Positions 45,550 through 57,000 of a DNA stretch of 64,000 nt are shown here, piece after piece. Under the pieces are notes generated by a model that searched no databases, was not told the DNA's origin, and worked only from the letters and a program-made list of their open reading frames with translations. Position 1 is the first letter of the stretch; each line of letters starts with the position of its first letter. A program made the position numbers and the translations under genes. Origin of the DNA: Lithodes maja (taxonomy: Eukaryota > Arthropoda > Malacostraca > Decapoda > Lithodidae); NCBI GenBank assembly GCA_037953745.1, contig JBAKBP010004465.1, positions 62,001-126,000 on the forward strand, given 5' to 3'.

Positions 45550-45844
45550 TGTTACGATCCAGGTTCTCAAAGACACAGGGCTCTTCAACATTGGACTAGA
45601 TAATGGCAAAAAGCAACAACGGTAACACTAGATCCAACCCCTGCCTTAAACACTGGAAAACAAAACACCATTACCGCCCTGAGTCGTGCCTCGACAACGA
45701 GGTATCCTATGACTCGGTAACTGGTGCACACACACTAGGCTAGCTGACGCTCAATGAAACAGCCTATTCTCAAACAGTAAAAGATTACTCGATTATGTTA
45801 CACAAAGAAAAGATAGTTAACGTGATTAATTAACGTTACGGTAG
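45550..45844 (-). repeat. Gypsy 1, 5' LTR, truncated
   Basis: Starts TGTTACGATCC and matches 37529 on, with indels (an extra agct, and an extra few bases before atgttacac). It breaks off at cggtag, where a Gypsy 2-type LTR begins. The remaining roughly 1.9 kb of this LTR is not present here. Confidence 0.85.
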
Positions 45845-46543
45845 TGTTACGGCTGGATCGGCAATACATATTCGGGATTCTTGATCGTAGGACAGAAATG
45901 GCTTATGTGACAACGACACGCTCGATTCCAGTCCCAAATACTATATGCTCCAGACAACAAAAGCACCAACGCCCTACAGAGTTATCGTCTATGGTAACGA
46001 GGTACCTTAACTCGGCGAAAGTGTACAACAGGGGTAGGCTATGAGGCTAAACTCCCTCAGACATTTATAGGTTACGTTATTACTAAAGAAATGCAATACT
46101 CAAGAAACTACGCTAATATCAAGCCTCTAATAATGTAGAATAGAAGCAGGCTAAAGGTATGACAGTGAAATGCTAAATGACAAATGTACACGCCTACTTG
46201 AAAGCGCGTGCACTAGAATAACTGTCCCCTACTAACATGCACTAGCATGTAGCATACAAGATGTTCACGATCCAGTAGATACCTAATAATACACATGGAA
46301 GGAACATAAACAGTAGTCACTTATTGTAATAATGAATCTATACTTGGAATAACTAAAAGGTTGCAGGCAACAGTACTGCGCCGGTAGCCTACTACCGCAT
46401 AGGCTACTTCGCTTCTCTCACTCTGTCTCCCCTCTGAGTCCGTATGCGCCCTACGCAATAGAACTCCGGAAACAGCAGCAAAACGACAGTGCAGCCAATT
46501 GATACATGAAAGTATTAATAGTGTTGTCTAGTGTGTGAGTAAG
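45845..46543 (-). repeat. Gypsy 2-type LTR, partial and diverged
   Basis: Starts TGTTACGGCTGG and follows the Gypsy 2 LTR (51934 on) for about 700 bp with around a dozen substitutions and a 14-bp indel near 46092-46118. It then joins directly to gag sequence of element L at about 46543. It is an older family member, truncated by deletion or rearrangement; its polymerase is absent. Confidence 0.85.
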
Positions 46544-47275
46544 GATAGAGGCAAGGAAGAGTGCACTGGGGTTGGACTTTCACCGGAAGTCATTTTGGAA
46601 GGCTGCACAGAGTTTTCTTTAGGGGGATGGAGGGACTTATCAATAATAGTGTTCAGTGGAGGAATATGTTTACTTTCTTGGATAGGGGCTGAAGGGTTGG
46701 ATAGGGGATTCATCGAACTGAGTAGGCATTCTTCTCTGATGGAGAGCATATGTTCTTCGAATGAGCCGTACGGGTCGAGATGGGCGGTGATGTGGGGTGG
46801 GAGGATGTTTAATAATGCGGTGAATAAGAGTTCATTTTGTTGCTCGTCATCTTCAGAGCTATACGTGGTCCTCACGTATCTGTAGAGTTGTATGAGGGTC
46901 ACATTTATATCCCCTTCATACTTGATCTCGTCGACTTTTATTATTTTGGGGGCGATGAGGGAAACCAAAAGTGGCCCTAAGGTCCGGATCACGAGGGATC
47001 GAAACTGGGTTCCCGGTAAGCTTTTGCTTTATCTGTTCAGCAATTTGGCAAAAAGAATAGCTCCAGGTAAGCTTATCAACAATTTGGGAAACGGCTTTTC
47101 CCAATTGCATAATGTGCAATGATGCAACGGCGATTTTGTCGCGGTCATTTTGAAATGCCACATCGTACAGTGGCTTTATTATGTCTAAGTATGTGGCGAT
47201 ATCATACGTTTTTACATCATACTCGGGAATGTGTGTGAGTATCATAGCGGGCTGCCATTTTTGCGATGTTGCCAT
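46528..47275 (-). pseudogene. Gag-like ORF of LTR element L
   Basis: ATG at 47275-47273 (MATSQKWQPAMILTH...), about 70 bp inside the LTR edge. The first frame runs to 46916; the homologous reading moves to the overlapping frame 46992-46528 (LIAPKIIKVDEIKYEGDINV, LLFTALLNILPPHITAHLDP). One frameshift therefore separates the two. Both halves align with the protein of remnant M. The C-terminus is Pro/Ser-rich and is cut at the junction with the Gypsy 2-type LTR. No zinc knuckle or protease is visible. The assignment to gag rests on position and on the M relative. Confidence 0.6.
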
Positions 47276-47326
47276 GCTTCTACTGTTCCAAACTTGTAGT
47301 GCAATGCAACATTTTATCCGAATCAA

Positions 47327-47344
47327 GAACCACCGCTGCCGCCA
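47327..47344 (-). other. Primer-binding-like site of element L
   Basis: The minus strand reads tggcggcagcggtggttc one base after the LTR edge ...ggcataaca. Its similarity to the site of remnant M (tggtggcagcggtg...) supports a shared tRNA primer and a common family. Confidence 0.6.
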
Positions 47345-47345
47345 A

Positions 47346-50020
47346 TGTTATGCCCTGTTTTTCTACAGGCTTAACTTGGGTAATGTGAGTTCTAACTGAC
47401 TGGGTATATAAGGCTGCATGCACAATACAAGGTATGAGGAATAGAGAACACAAAATAAACACACGGTAACACGACACACGTTCAAGTTTATTGAAGTAAA
47501 TGAATAAAGAGCATGGAAAGACAGTAATTCTCGTACAAAACAAATAATAGAAGGGAACTGCTAGCATTAGCGGATCTGGATGGAGCCTAGTCTCCCTCTT
47601 CCAACGTTCAGGTATACTCTTCTGATCACGGGTTTAGTTAGCAAGTTTTATTACACTGGAAGACCTCAATATATTTATGGATTCAATTTCGCTGATTAGA
47701 TATCTTACTGGCTGGTCGCATGCCCAAGTAGCAGCTCACAGTTAGAATTAGACACGCGTATATTGTAGAACACGGAATTTCTAGTAACCTCAAGGGGGTA
47801 CTGATCTAAGGTTTATATTCTTATGGCAGAAATACATAGAACACAAATCAGTGGGCGAACGTTTGATATCACTAGGGTTTTAATATCTGGATAAGGTAAT
47901 TACGAGAGTCAAGGTCGCCTGTTAATTAATGAGCACTGATACGCTTAGTACGTCCCAAATGGAATGGTTCAATATGAGTTACACTGGGCAAGGTTATAGC
48001 CACTTCATAGAAAAGTTAATAAGTGAATGTCGAACTCGTACTATGACACGTTCATACTAATAAAGTGAATATTGAATCTTATTTGTTGGTCTGGTCCTGG
48101 TTATCTTGCTTCCGGTGATGTTGGGGGCTAGCGACTGGTTCCTCGGCCGTCCAGGTGGTCCAAATGTAGGAAGTTCTCAAGTCGGATCTTTTGGCGATCG
48201 GTGCTGGCTACACACTTATATATCCATTCATTTGTGTGAAGGTTATAAGGTGCACGTCGGGACTTGTACATGGACAGATGCTTCTATTAGTCTTCTCTGC
48301 CACGGAGTCTGCCGGCTCTGGAATCTCTCAACTCTGGAATAACACAAGGGCAGAGCTAGAGGTTAACTTCAGGGTAGTGACCACTGGTTGGTGTCTAGCT
48401 TTCAACTAATTTGACTGGGGGCGGGAGCTAGGTTTATAGGCTCGGTTCTGGACCCTGTAGACAATAGGGATCTCGAGTCTTATGGACTTATTTGAGCTCT
48501 CAATAGATATGGGGACTAGGTAAGATGGTGATTACTGTTGTGGCACATGGCTATAGGAAGCCTTCAATTTGTGATATAACTGAGCCTTAGTAAAAGGTAC
48601 TATTTTGGCTATACTGGAAGTATTTATGGAAGGGAGACTGGATCTACTTTGCGGGGAGGACTGGGACAGCTGTGATAGGGGCGTCTCTCTTATATTGCTT
48701 AGGCTTTGTTCTATTGCATAGCTGAGGTGCTAATTTGACTATCCGAGTGTGCAAAACAGGTGAATGGGTTATTGTGGGTGCAGAGAAGTGAGTAAGGGGG
48801 TTAGACATGCATGGTTAGTTCATCGATAGGAAGAATTCCTAGGCTACCTGGCAATGACCCGGAAGTCAAAACAGGGGTCAGGTATACCTCCGCGGGGATG
48901 GGTGTCTCCCTCCCCGGGTGGGTAAAAAGGGGTAGCCGGGCGCTTTCCCTCTGGGATGGTCATCCGGCGGCTGTGGCTAGGGGCTTGCCATATCACCAGT
49001 GTTGGTAATAACCCTCTGTTTATGAGACAGATGTGGGTGTTCTTAATATCAAAACCGAAGGTGCCTTGGCTAGCTGGGTGTAATTGGTTGGTTGTTGTTG
49101 TTGTTGTTTTTCCCCAAGCTGCCTGGCCGAACAGCCCCAAGGCCCCGAGCAAGGCCAAGGCCATAACCGAGCGCCCCCACAGAACCCTCCTTGCCGACCA
49201 CAATAAAGCCTGGGTGACCGAAGCCACTCCATGGCGGGGAGCTGAGGAGGGTGCAGAAACGCCCGGGAAACCAAAGCCCCACCCAGGGCCCTGTGCATGG
49301 CTTGGTGGAGACTGGTTGCTAACTCTGCCACATTTATCTGGAAGTATGGCAATAGAAGTTAGTTACTGGCGAGGCGGCGAGCCTCGCACCGACGACCATG
49401 GGTGACAGGGTTGTGAATGGGTTGTAAGAGAATAGATGGCATGCAAGGGGTTAGTAAAGTTCTAATGTTGTTCTGGCCTACTAAGGGAAGGCAGGCTGGA
49501 TAGAAGTATATATATAAAAGGTTGGAGAGCGCTAGCAACGGAAAAATCAAGGATCTTCAAGAGGTATGAGAGAGAGGCTAGGTCGGACAAGAGTCGAGAA
49601 GCGCGGGGTCTTATAATGAGAGGGGAGGAGTTCAGGGGGGCAAAAGGGGAATTTGACTCTAATGTCTCTGGGCGTGGGGGTGGCATTAGGCTGCAGTTGA
49701 TATTGGAGTTTGAAAAGGCAGTGAAAGTACGTTAGCCGAATGCTACCGGGGAATGCAACTATGGGATGGTATATGAGTCTGGAAAAGATAGAATTATGTG
49801 GACTGTGGGGCTGGGGGGCTGGGGGGGAGAATGAGGTGAACTGTAGGTGTGTGCTTGACTGTGGGTAAAGTGGGGAAAAACATGGAGTATTATTCTTCGT
49901 CAGGACGAGGGATTCTGGATACTATTAGTTGGCACGAGCTTTTGCACGTCTAGTTGTCCCTGGGAACTGCGTTTTCTATGAAATATATACCAAGAAAAAC
50001 GGCAGTTCGTAGGGGTACTC
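47346..50020 (-). repeat. LTR of element L, right copy
   Basis: Begins TGTTATGCC beside the primer site and is the uninterrupted counterpart of 22734-22799 plus 35134-37528. Identity can be followed to 50012 (gttcgtag), where the left copy is broken, so the LTR may extend further right. Differences from the left copy include a 20-bp segment near 48885-48905 and the insert at 49093-49305. Confidence 0.8.
49093..49305. mobile_element. SINE-like insert in the L LTR
   Basis: About 210 bp of GC-rich sequence, preceded by a GTT repeat and short T/C run, present in the right L LTR but not at the same place in the left one (36800-36830). Size, microsatellite end and presence/absence suggest a short retroposed element. 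The left copy carries a short unrelated filler (aattacatggcttgctg) at the site, so the exact history is unclear. Confidence 0.5.
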
Positions 50021-50900
50021 AGTTATTGTTTCGAGGTACTTATGACAGATACTGGTAATAAGGTTATCTATACAATCTCTGGTTGGGGTAAGAAGTGTAG
50101 GACACGAAGCAAATTGGCGTAGTGTGGACTGTGGATACGAAGGAGGTAAGTGGAAGATGTATGACAATTGTGGAAAAGTAAATGGAAAAAGGTGAACACA
50201 ATGGCGGATAAAGATACTTAACCTAAGGATTGAATACATAGATTTATGGGGCGATGGGTCTTCAGAAACTTAGTCTGGCAAGACAAGATGTTAGGGAATG
50301 TTAATATTAATACTTAACCTAAGGATTGAATACATAGATTTATGGGGGCGATTGGTCTTCAGAACTTAGTCTGGCAAGACAAGGTATGCTAGGGTATGTT
50401 GATATTTATATCTTAAACTTAGGGACAGAGCACGGGTGTATTAACTTAAAGGTGTATTTATTCGTCATCGTGTAGGTAGATTCGGGCGGGTAAGAGGTGT
50501 AAGACACGAAGTAAAATGGCGTAGTGTGGACTGTGGATACGAAGGAGGTAAGTGGAAGACGTATGACAATTGTGGAAAAGTAAATGGAAAAAGGTGAACA
50601 CAATGGCGGATAAAGATACTTAGTTACTAGAGGAACAATGCAAGGGGGCGACTGAGCACGGGTTACATATATCTATACTCGTCATGGGAAATGATATACG
50701 AGGTCTAGGGACAGGCGTGGGTGTTTTAACTTCTAAGATATATAACATCTACTTCTCGGATGTAAGAACATACATAGATATATGGCTGTCTGATTTGTTG
50801 GCTTTGGCTCAACCTAGGGACAGGGCATGGGTGTTTTTAATATGAATGTATATTCCTGTTCATCATCATTGTAGTTAGAAGTGTAGGACACGAGGGGGTA
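50021..50900. repeat. Locally duplicated sequence beyond the L LTR
   Basis: Two nested duplications. A roughly 110-bp block (ggcgtagtgtggactgtgga to cggataaagatac) occurs at 50113-50216 and 50518-50621. A roughly 60-bp block (tacttaacctaaggattg on) occurs at 50214-50285 and 50309-50376. No coding frame. It may be the remaining part of the L LTR or adjoining host sequence; without a second copy I cannot decide. Confidence 0.7.
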
Positions 50901-51099
50901 GTGTACGTGAGGTGTGGAAAATGGTCAGTTTAGAAGGGGTAGGTAGGTGCGGCCTGGAGCTGCTTAGCCCTGCGGGCTTGGGCCTGTCTGAATTGGCTGG
51001 CTCGGTCAGCTGGTCCTTTCGTTCTGTGGACCTTTCTTTCGGGTGTTTCTGTGTGGTGTTCGCTCATGGCTTCTGTGGTGGGCTTCTCGTTCTGGGGCA

Positions 51100-51733
51100 T
51101 TTTAGAGACATTGATCTAATACAGTCAGATAGAACTTGCATACCTCTGTTGATATTTTTTGGAATCTTGAACAAACTGAATCTTCAGCTGCAAGGGAAAG
51201 GTGCAAATCTGTTCTCTCACCAAGGCATCATCAAGGCTTTTCTTGAGAAATTAGAACCCTGGATCGAACGAGTCGAAGGTAATAATTTGGTTTAATTTTC
51301 ATCTGTGAATACCATGCTCGGAGAAAATTAAGCCATTCAGATACAACTTCTCGAGCATTTACAAAAGCTGCAGGATTAATTTTAGCAAAAGGCCTACTTT
51401 CCAGAGGTGGACATGACAAGGGATGGGTTATCTTTCATCAGGAATCCATTCGCAACAGATGTTAATAGTGTTCCAGAGGATCTTCAGGAGGAATTCTTGG
51501 GTCTGAAAAATTATTTGGCGGCTCAAGATGTGTACCAGCGGTCTACCATGGATTTTTTTTTTTTTTTGGGGGGGGGGGGGGGCAGTATGATTGGTACTTA
51601 CCCAAATCTGTCAACACATGCAGTCAAATGTTTGTTGTCTATGTTTTATTTGTCATTACTCAAAAATGAAATGGTCCACAACATTTGTTTTATTGAGCTG
51701 ATGGTCCGTGGCCTGAAACGAGTTGAGAACCAC
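51100..51733 (+). pseudogene. hAT transposase fragment with 3' terminus
   Basis: Frame 51111-51295 reads PLLIFFGILNKLNLQLQGKG followed by IKAFLEKLEPWIERV, and 51407-51537 reads RNPFATDVNSVPEDLQEEFL. Both blocks belong to the hAT transposase branch that includes ZBED5/GTF2IRD2-like proteins. The catalytic region is not recognisable and stops separate the blocks. Downstream, ...gttgagaaccactg (ending about 51733) is the inverse of the classical cagtggttctcaa hAT end, so the right terminus is preserved. A T-run and G-run (51550-51585) lie between. The left terminus is missing. Confidence 0.75.
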
Positions 51734-51797
51734 TGCACTAAAGGATCCCCTGCACTCGGTAAACGCAAAGTATTTCCGGGTGTAGGTGGACAATTAA

Positions 51798-51933
51798 CCT
51801 CTTAACTGCGCAGCTATGATATTTAAATGTGCCCGCGGTGCGAAGGTATTCTGATCCATTCCTCACTAAAATCGTTAATTTACCATATAAATAATTAATA
51901 CTTATCCATATGCTCCTATTTTACTTTTAATAT
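51798..51933. mobile_element. TTAA MITE, copy 4, left part (diverged)
   Basis: After TTAA (51794-51797), cctcttaactgcgca and then ctcactaaaat, ccatataaataattaatacttatccatatg and cctatttta follow the left end of the 621-bp MITE family at lower identity. It stops where Gypsy 2 begins; the right part resumes at 61149. Confidence 0.65.
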
Positions 51934-53728
51934 TGTTACGGCTGGATCGGCAATACATATTCGGGATTCTTGATCGTAGGACAGAAATGGCTTATGTGAC
52001 AACGACACGCTCGATTCCAGTCCCAAATACTATATGCTCCAGACAACAAAAGCACCAACGCCCTACAGAGTTATCGTCTATGGTAACGAGGTACCTTAAC
52101 TCGGCGAAAGTGTACAACAGGGGTAGGCTATGAGGCTAAACTCCCTCAGACATTTATAGGTTACGTTATTACTAAAGAAATTACGTTAATATTAAGCCTC
52201 TAATAATGTAGAATAGAAGCAGGCTAAAGGTATGACAGTGAAATGCTAAATGACAAATGTACACGCCTACTTGAAAGCGCGTGCACTAGAATAACTGTCC
52301 CCTACTAACATGCACTAGCATGTAGCATACAAGATGTTCATGATCCAGTAGATACCTAATAATACACATGGAAGGAACATAAATAGTAGTCACTTATTAT
52401 AAGAATGAATCTATACTTGGAATAACTAAAAGGTTGCAGGCAACAGTACTGCGCCGGTAGCCTACTACCGCATAGGCTACTTCGCTTCTCTCACTCTGTC
52501 TCCCCTCTGAGTCTGTATGCGCCCTACGCAACAGAACTCCGGACACAGCAGCAAAACGACAGTGCAGTTAATTGATACATGAAAGTATTAATAGTGTTGT
52601 CTTGTGTGTGAGTAATGTGTACTGTAAAGTGTTACATACATAAACTTAAAGAGAGCTGCAATGCATAGTAAAATAAAGATATAACCCACTCATCATCCCC
52701 ATGTGTTCTAGCTAGCAGGCCAAGTCACAGGAACAACGAGTCCCAGCACCGAAAGCGAGAACCCAGGAAAAGACTGCAGAGAACACAAGGACAGATAAAT
52801 TACGTTACTCTACTATACCGGCACTACGAGCGAGCTGTAGTCTCTGGTACTACACTCGCTCCTGGCTCGGTAGGCAAATCAAGGCTAAGTCCTCGCCCCT
52901 CTACAGACAACTCCTGGGCATGGTCGGGCTCTTACACATGGCACTAGTCTAGTCACAAATTGGATGATGAGCTGGGCATATAACTCGTGAACATGTAGAA
53001 CGTTCACCAACTATCCTCATCAAGAAGATCGCTGTTCACATTAACCCCTTAAATCTAATACATGTAAATATATGCTTGTCCTAAGAGTAATACGAGAGGT
53101 GAGTGCTGAAACTCCTTTAGGACCTCAAGGGAAGGGTATGCATTTAAATAGAGAGAAGAATGAAATGAGAGTAATGTCGTCAGAGAGAAAGAGTGCAACC
53201 GTGAGAAATTGGGAGAGAGGGCAAGGGATGTTAGAATCTCAAAGGTTCTAGGCAACCTGGTCATAGAGCACACAGCGAGCCTCCAGGCAATGTGCTGTAC
53301 GACAACATGGGCAGCCCAGGCAGCCTAGGCAGGCGGCAATGTACTACCAACCCTGTCGCACCTAGCTATAAGCGCAGGGCTGCCAACCGGTCCATACGTC
53401 TGGCAACCACCCCCCCGGCAGCGTGGCGCACCGCTACCCTCTCGCTCTGAAGTCTAACTCACTCTCTCTCTCTGAATTCCTATCATCTCATCTATCAACT
53501 TCTCTATTGATACTACATATTAAATGGAAGGTCTCGACATGGCTTAAAACAAAACCCACCACTGGTTAGCAAATGACGAGACCTTTGCAGAGATACAAAG
53601 AACATAGTTATACGTTGTCACACTCAATATAAGCTGCCAGCACGGTACACGGTACACGCACCGTGACGGTACAATGGAGTACCAAGGAGTACAATCAGGT
53701 TGCGTTGCTACGCACTGGGTGCGTCACA
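51934..53728 (-). repeat. Gypsy element 2, 3' LTR (left on the plus strand)
   Basis: 1795 bp, TGTTACGG...GCGTCACA. The same length as the LTR at 59354-61148; reading both line by line I found one base difference (c at about 53055, t at about 60475). The flanking ATAT (51930-51933) is repeated after the other LTR (61149-61152). A C-run just inside (53731-53736) forms the polypurine tract. Confidence 0.95.
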
Positions 53729-54010
53729 GCCCCCCCAAGATTTTAGATAATCGACCTTAGAAGCATTATCAAAATCTGACAGGCAACCAACCGACCTGCT
53801 ACCCTTAGCTGCCACTAATTGCAAAAGGTGCACAACAACTGAAGTGTGAATTATACATAAAACACAATATCGCATGCATCATGCTACAACAAGAAAGACT
53901 TACAAAACCAAAAAAAAAATTTCTCGTTTATTTTATTGTTTTTATAATCTTTTTGGACGGCGTTATGATAGCCTAATTTTACTCCTGCTCAACCCACACA
54001 CCGTGCACGA
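53729..54010 (-). other. Gypsy 2 polypurine tract and 3' untranslated region
   Basis: The minus strand shows aaaatcttgggggggc directly before the 3' LTR, the plus-strand primer. The remainder up to the pol stop is AT-rich with an A run (53911-53919); no frame. Confidence 0.75.
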
Positions 54011-57000
54011 CTATCCTGGATCATCAACCCTTGATAGACAATCTGCTATCACGTTCTCACTCCCGGCAATATGCTGAATGTTGAGATTATACTCTTGGAG
54101 CATTAGGGACCACCTGGTCAACCGCATATTCCGATTGTGAAACTGATTTAGGAATTTCAAGGGATGATGGTCCGTATAAATCGTCACTACCGGGCCGTAG
54201 GCTGGAACATAAACTTCGAAATGTTTGAGCGACAAGACGATAGCAAGAAGCTCCTTCTCTATAGTCGAGTAATTCCTTTGTGCCGAATTAAACTTGCGAG
54301 AAAAGAAGCTCACTGGGTGTTCCAAGCCCTCGGAATCAGTCTGCAGTAACACTGCCCCGGCACCCACACCGCTGGCATCAGTCGCCAGCTGAAAACTCCT
54401 GGAGAAGTCTGGGGCTCTCAAAATCGGATGTGTACACAGCAGGTGCTTGACTAGGTCGAAAGCCCTCTGACACTCCGCAGCCCAACAGAACTTCACTGAC
54501 TTCGACAGTAGATCAGTTAACGGTGCTAAGACAGTAGAGTATCCCCGGATGAAGCGCCTATAATAGCCTATCATACCTAGGAACCGCATGACCTGGCGCT
54601 TAGTGGTGGGCCTGGGAAACATATTGATAGCCTGTATCTTGTTCAGGGGGGGGCACACCCGGCCTAACCCGACCACGAAGCCAAGATACTGCACAGTAGC
54701 CTTTACAAACTCGCACTTCCTCAGGTTCACCACCAGCCCAGCATCGTGCAACTTCCCAAACAGGGTCTCTAAGTGCCTTAGGTGATTTTCAAAATCGTCA
54801 TCATACACTATCACGTCATCAAGGTAGACCGTGCAGTTAGGGATTTCGTCACAAATATCGTTCATCAGGTTCTGAAACGTGGCAGGTGCGTTCTTAAGCC
54901 CATAAGGCATTACGTTACATTGGTAGGTCTTGCCATCTACCACAAAACCACAAACTTGCTTAGCTCGGTCCGACAGGGGTACTTGCCAGTAGCCTTTTAC
55001 AAGATCAATTTTAGTAAGGTACTTTGCATTCCCTATCTTGTCCACGCTGTCGTCAACTCGAGGCAAAGGGTAAGGGTTGGTAGTGGTCAAGCCATTTAGC
55101 CTACGAAAATCTATGCAGAACCGCACCTTGCCGTCAGGTTTTGGCTGCAACGTGACGGGTGATGTCCACTTCACATAACCTTCAGTGATCATCCCTCTCT
55201 CAACCATGTACTTTAACTCCTCCCGTAAAGCTGGCAACTTTACCGGAGGCACACGGTAGGGCACTGACTTGAAGGGCACATTATCACCGACGTCCACGTC
55301 GTGCGTTACCTGAGTAGTGAGACCTGGGTGTTCGGCGAAAACAGAGGGGTATGACCTGAACAGGCCTAGGACAGCAGCACCCTGGTGCTCAGGCAGGTGA
55401 CTTACAGCTTGCCTAGCCTCTTGTTCAGTATTCCCCGCCCACTGTTCCGCGGAAATGACACAGTCCCAGCTATCCTCCTCAGCAGCATGACTGTCCCCAC
55501 CTCCTTCTCCACCCTGGCCGCTGCAGGCCAGCACAGGGACAGTGAGAGGCTCTGAGGGGCGTCTCACATACTCTTTCATGAGGTTAACATGACATAACTG
55601 ATGTTTTTTTCTACGGTCAGGTGTCGCAACGAGATAATCAAGGTCGGACAGTTTCTTAGCCACCACATACGGCCCAATAAACTTGGCAGAAAGGGGGTGT
55701 CCAGGCAAAGGTAAAAGCAACATTACCTCCTGACCCACCGAAAACTCCCGAAGCTTCACCTTGGCGTCATACTGGTGCTTCATGACCGCCTGTGCATTAA
55801 CCAAGTTATTACCTGCCGCTGCCATGCAACCTATAAGTCTCTCCCGGCTCTCAAGGATATATTTAAGTACAGACCCCGGCTTCTCTTCGCCCTCCCAGAT
55901 CTCTTTCACCATACTTAAAGGTCCTCTCACATTATGGCCAAAGACTAGTTGATTTGGACTGAACCCCAGGCTCTCTCCTGGGACTTCACGTGCAGCGAAC
56001 AGAACATACGGCAGACCCAAATCCCAATCAGTGTCATGTTCTGCACAGTAACAGCGTAGCATACTCTTCAGGGTCGAGTGCCACCGCTCCAAGACTCCCT
56101 GACTCTCGGGATGGTAGGCTGACGACACTACAGAACATATACCGTGCAACTGAAGGGTTTGCTTGAACAATTTGGATGTAAAATTGCTCCCCTGGTCTGA
56201 CTGCACCTCACGTGGAAATCCATAACGGGAACAGAACAATAATAAGTTTTTAACAACTGCCTTTGCCGAGCCGTTTCTCATGGGGTATGCGTCCGGGTAT
56301 CTCGTAGCCACATCCATGATTGTCAACAGGAATTTATTGCCACTACTAGTAGGCGGGAAAGGGCCAACCAAATCTACTACAACTTTGCTGAACGGAGGCC
56401 CGGTGACAGGTATGGGAAACAAAGGTGCCTTCGGGATTGTCTGGTTAGGCTTCCCCGTTGTCTGGCAGGTCGCACACCCAGCCACCCATGCACAGACATC
56501 AGCCTTGACCCCAGGCCACCAGAAAAACCTGCCCAATGCCGCCAATGTTTTTGTTACCCCCAAATGACCCGCCACCGGCACATCATGCACCAGACACAAT
56601 AAGGACTCTCTATACTTATTTGGAACAACCACCTGGTCTACTACCCTCGCACCGCCCTCCCACTTCGATTTGGGGTCTAGAAATCTGCGGTACAATATCC
56701 TGTTGAGCCTAAAGAAATCTCCCGGCTTCGCATCCCCATCTTCCTCCAACTCTATGGCACCATTGCTATAACGAGCTAGGCTAGCGTCTTGCAGCTGCTG
56801 CTCACTAATGTCCCTGGGCGTCAATGCATCAAGATGGTTTTGTAATAAGACATTACCCCGGCTAGTAGGCTCTACTGCCTTAGTGGCTCTCGCTACAGCT
56901 CTTGCCTCACGCGAAGTCTTACCCAACTCTGCCTTGTTACACCCCATATCTGGGCCAGAGTCAACTCCCGTGTTTATTATAGGTCCAAGTACCGAATCAC

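Noticed and set aside
53055..53273. A 72-codon frame repeated at 60475-60693
   Set aside because: Its duplication is simply that of the two LTRs; it has no domain and no sign of coding constraint.
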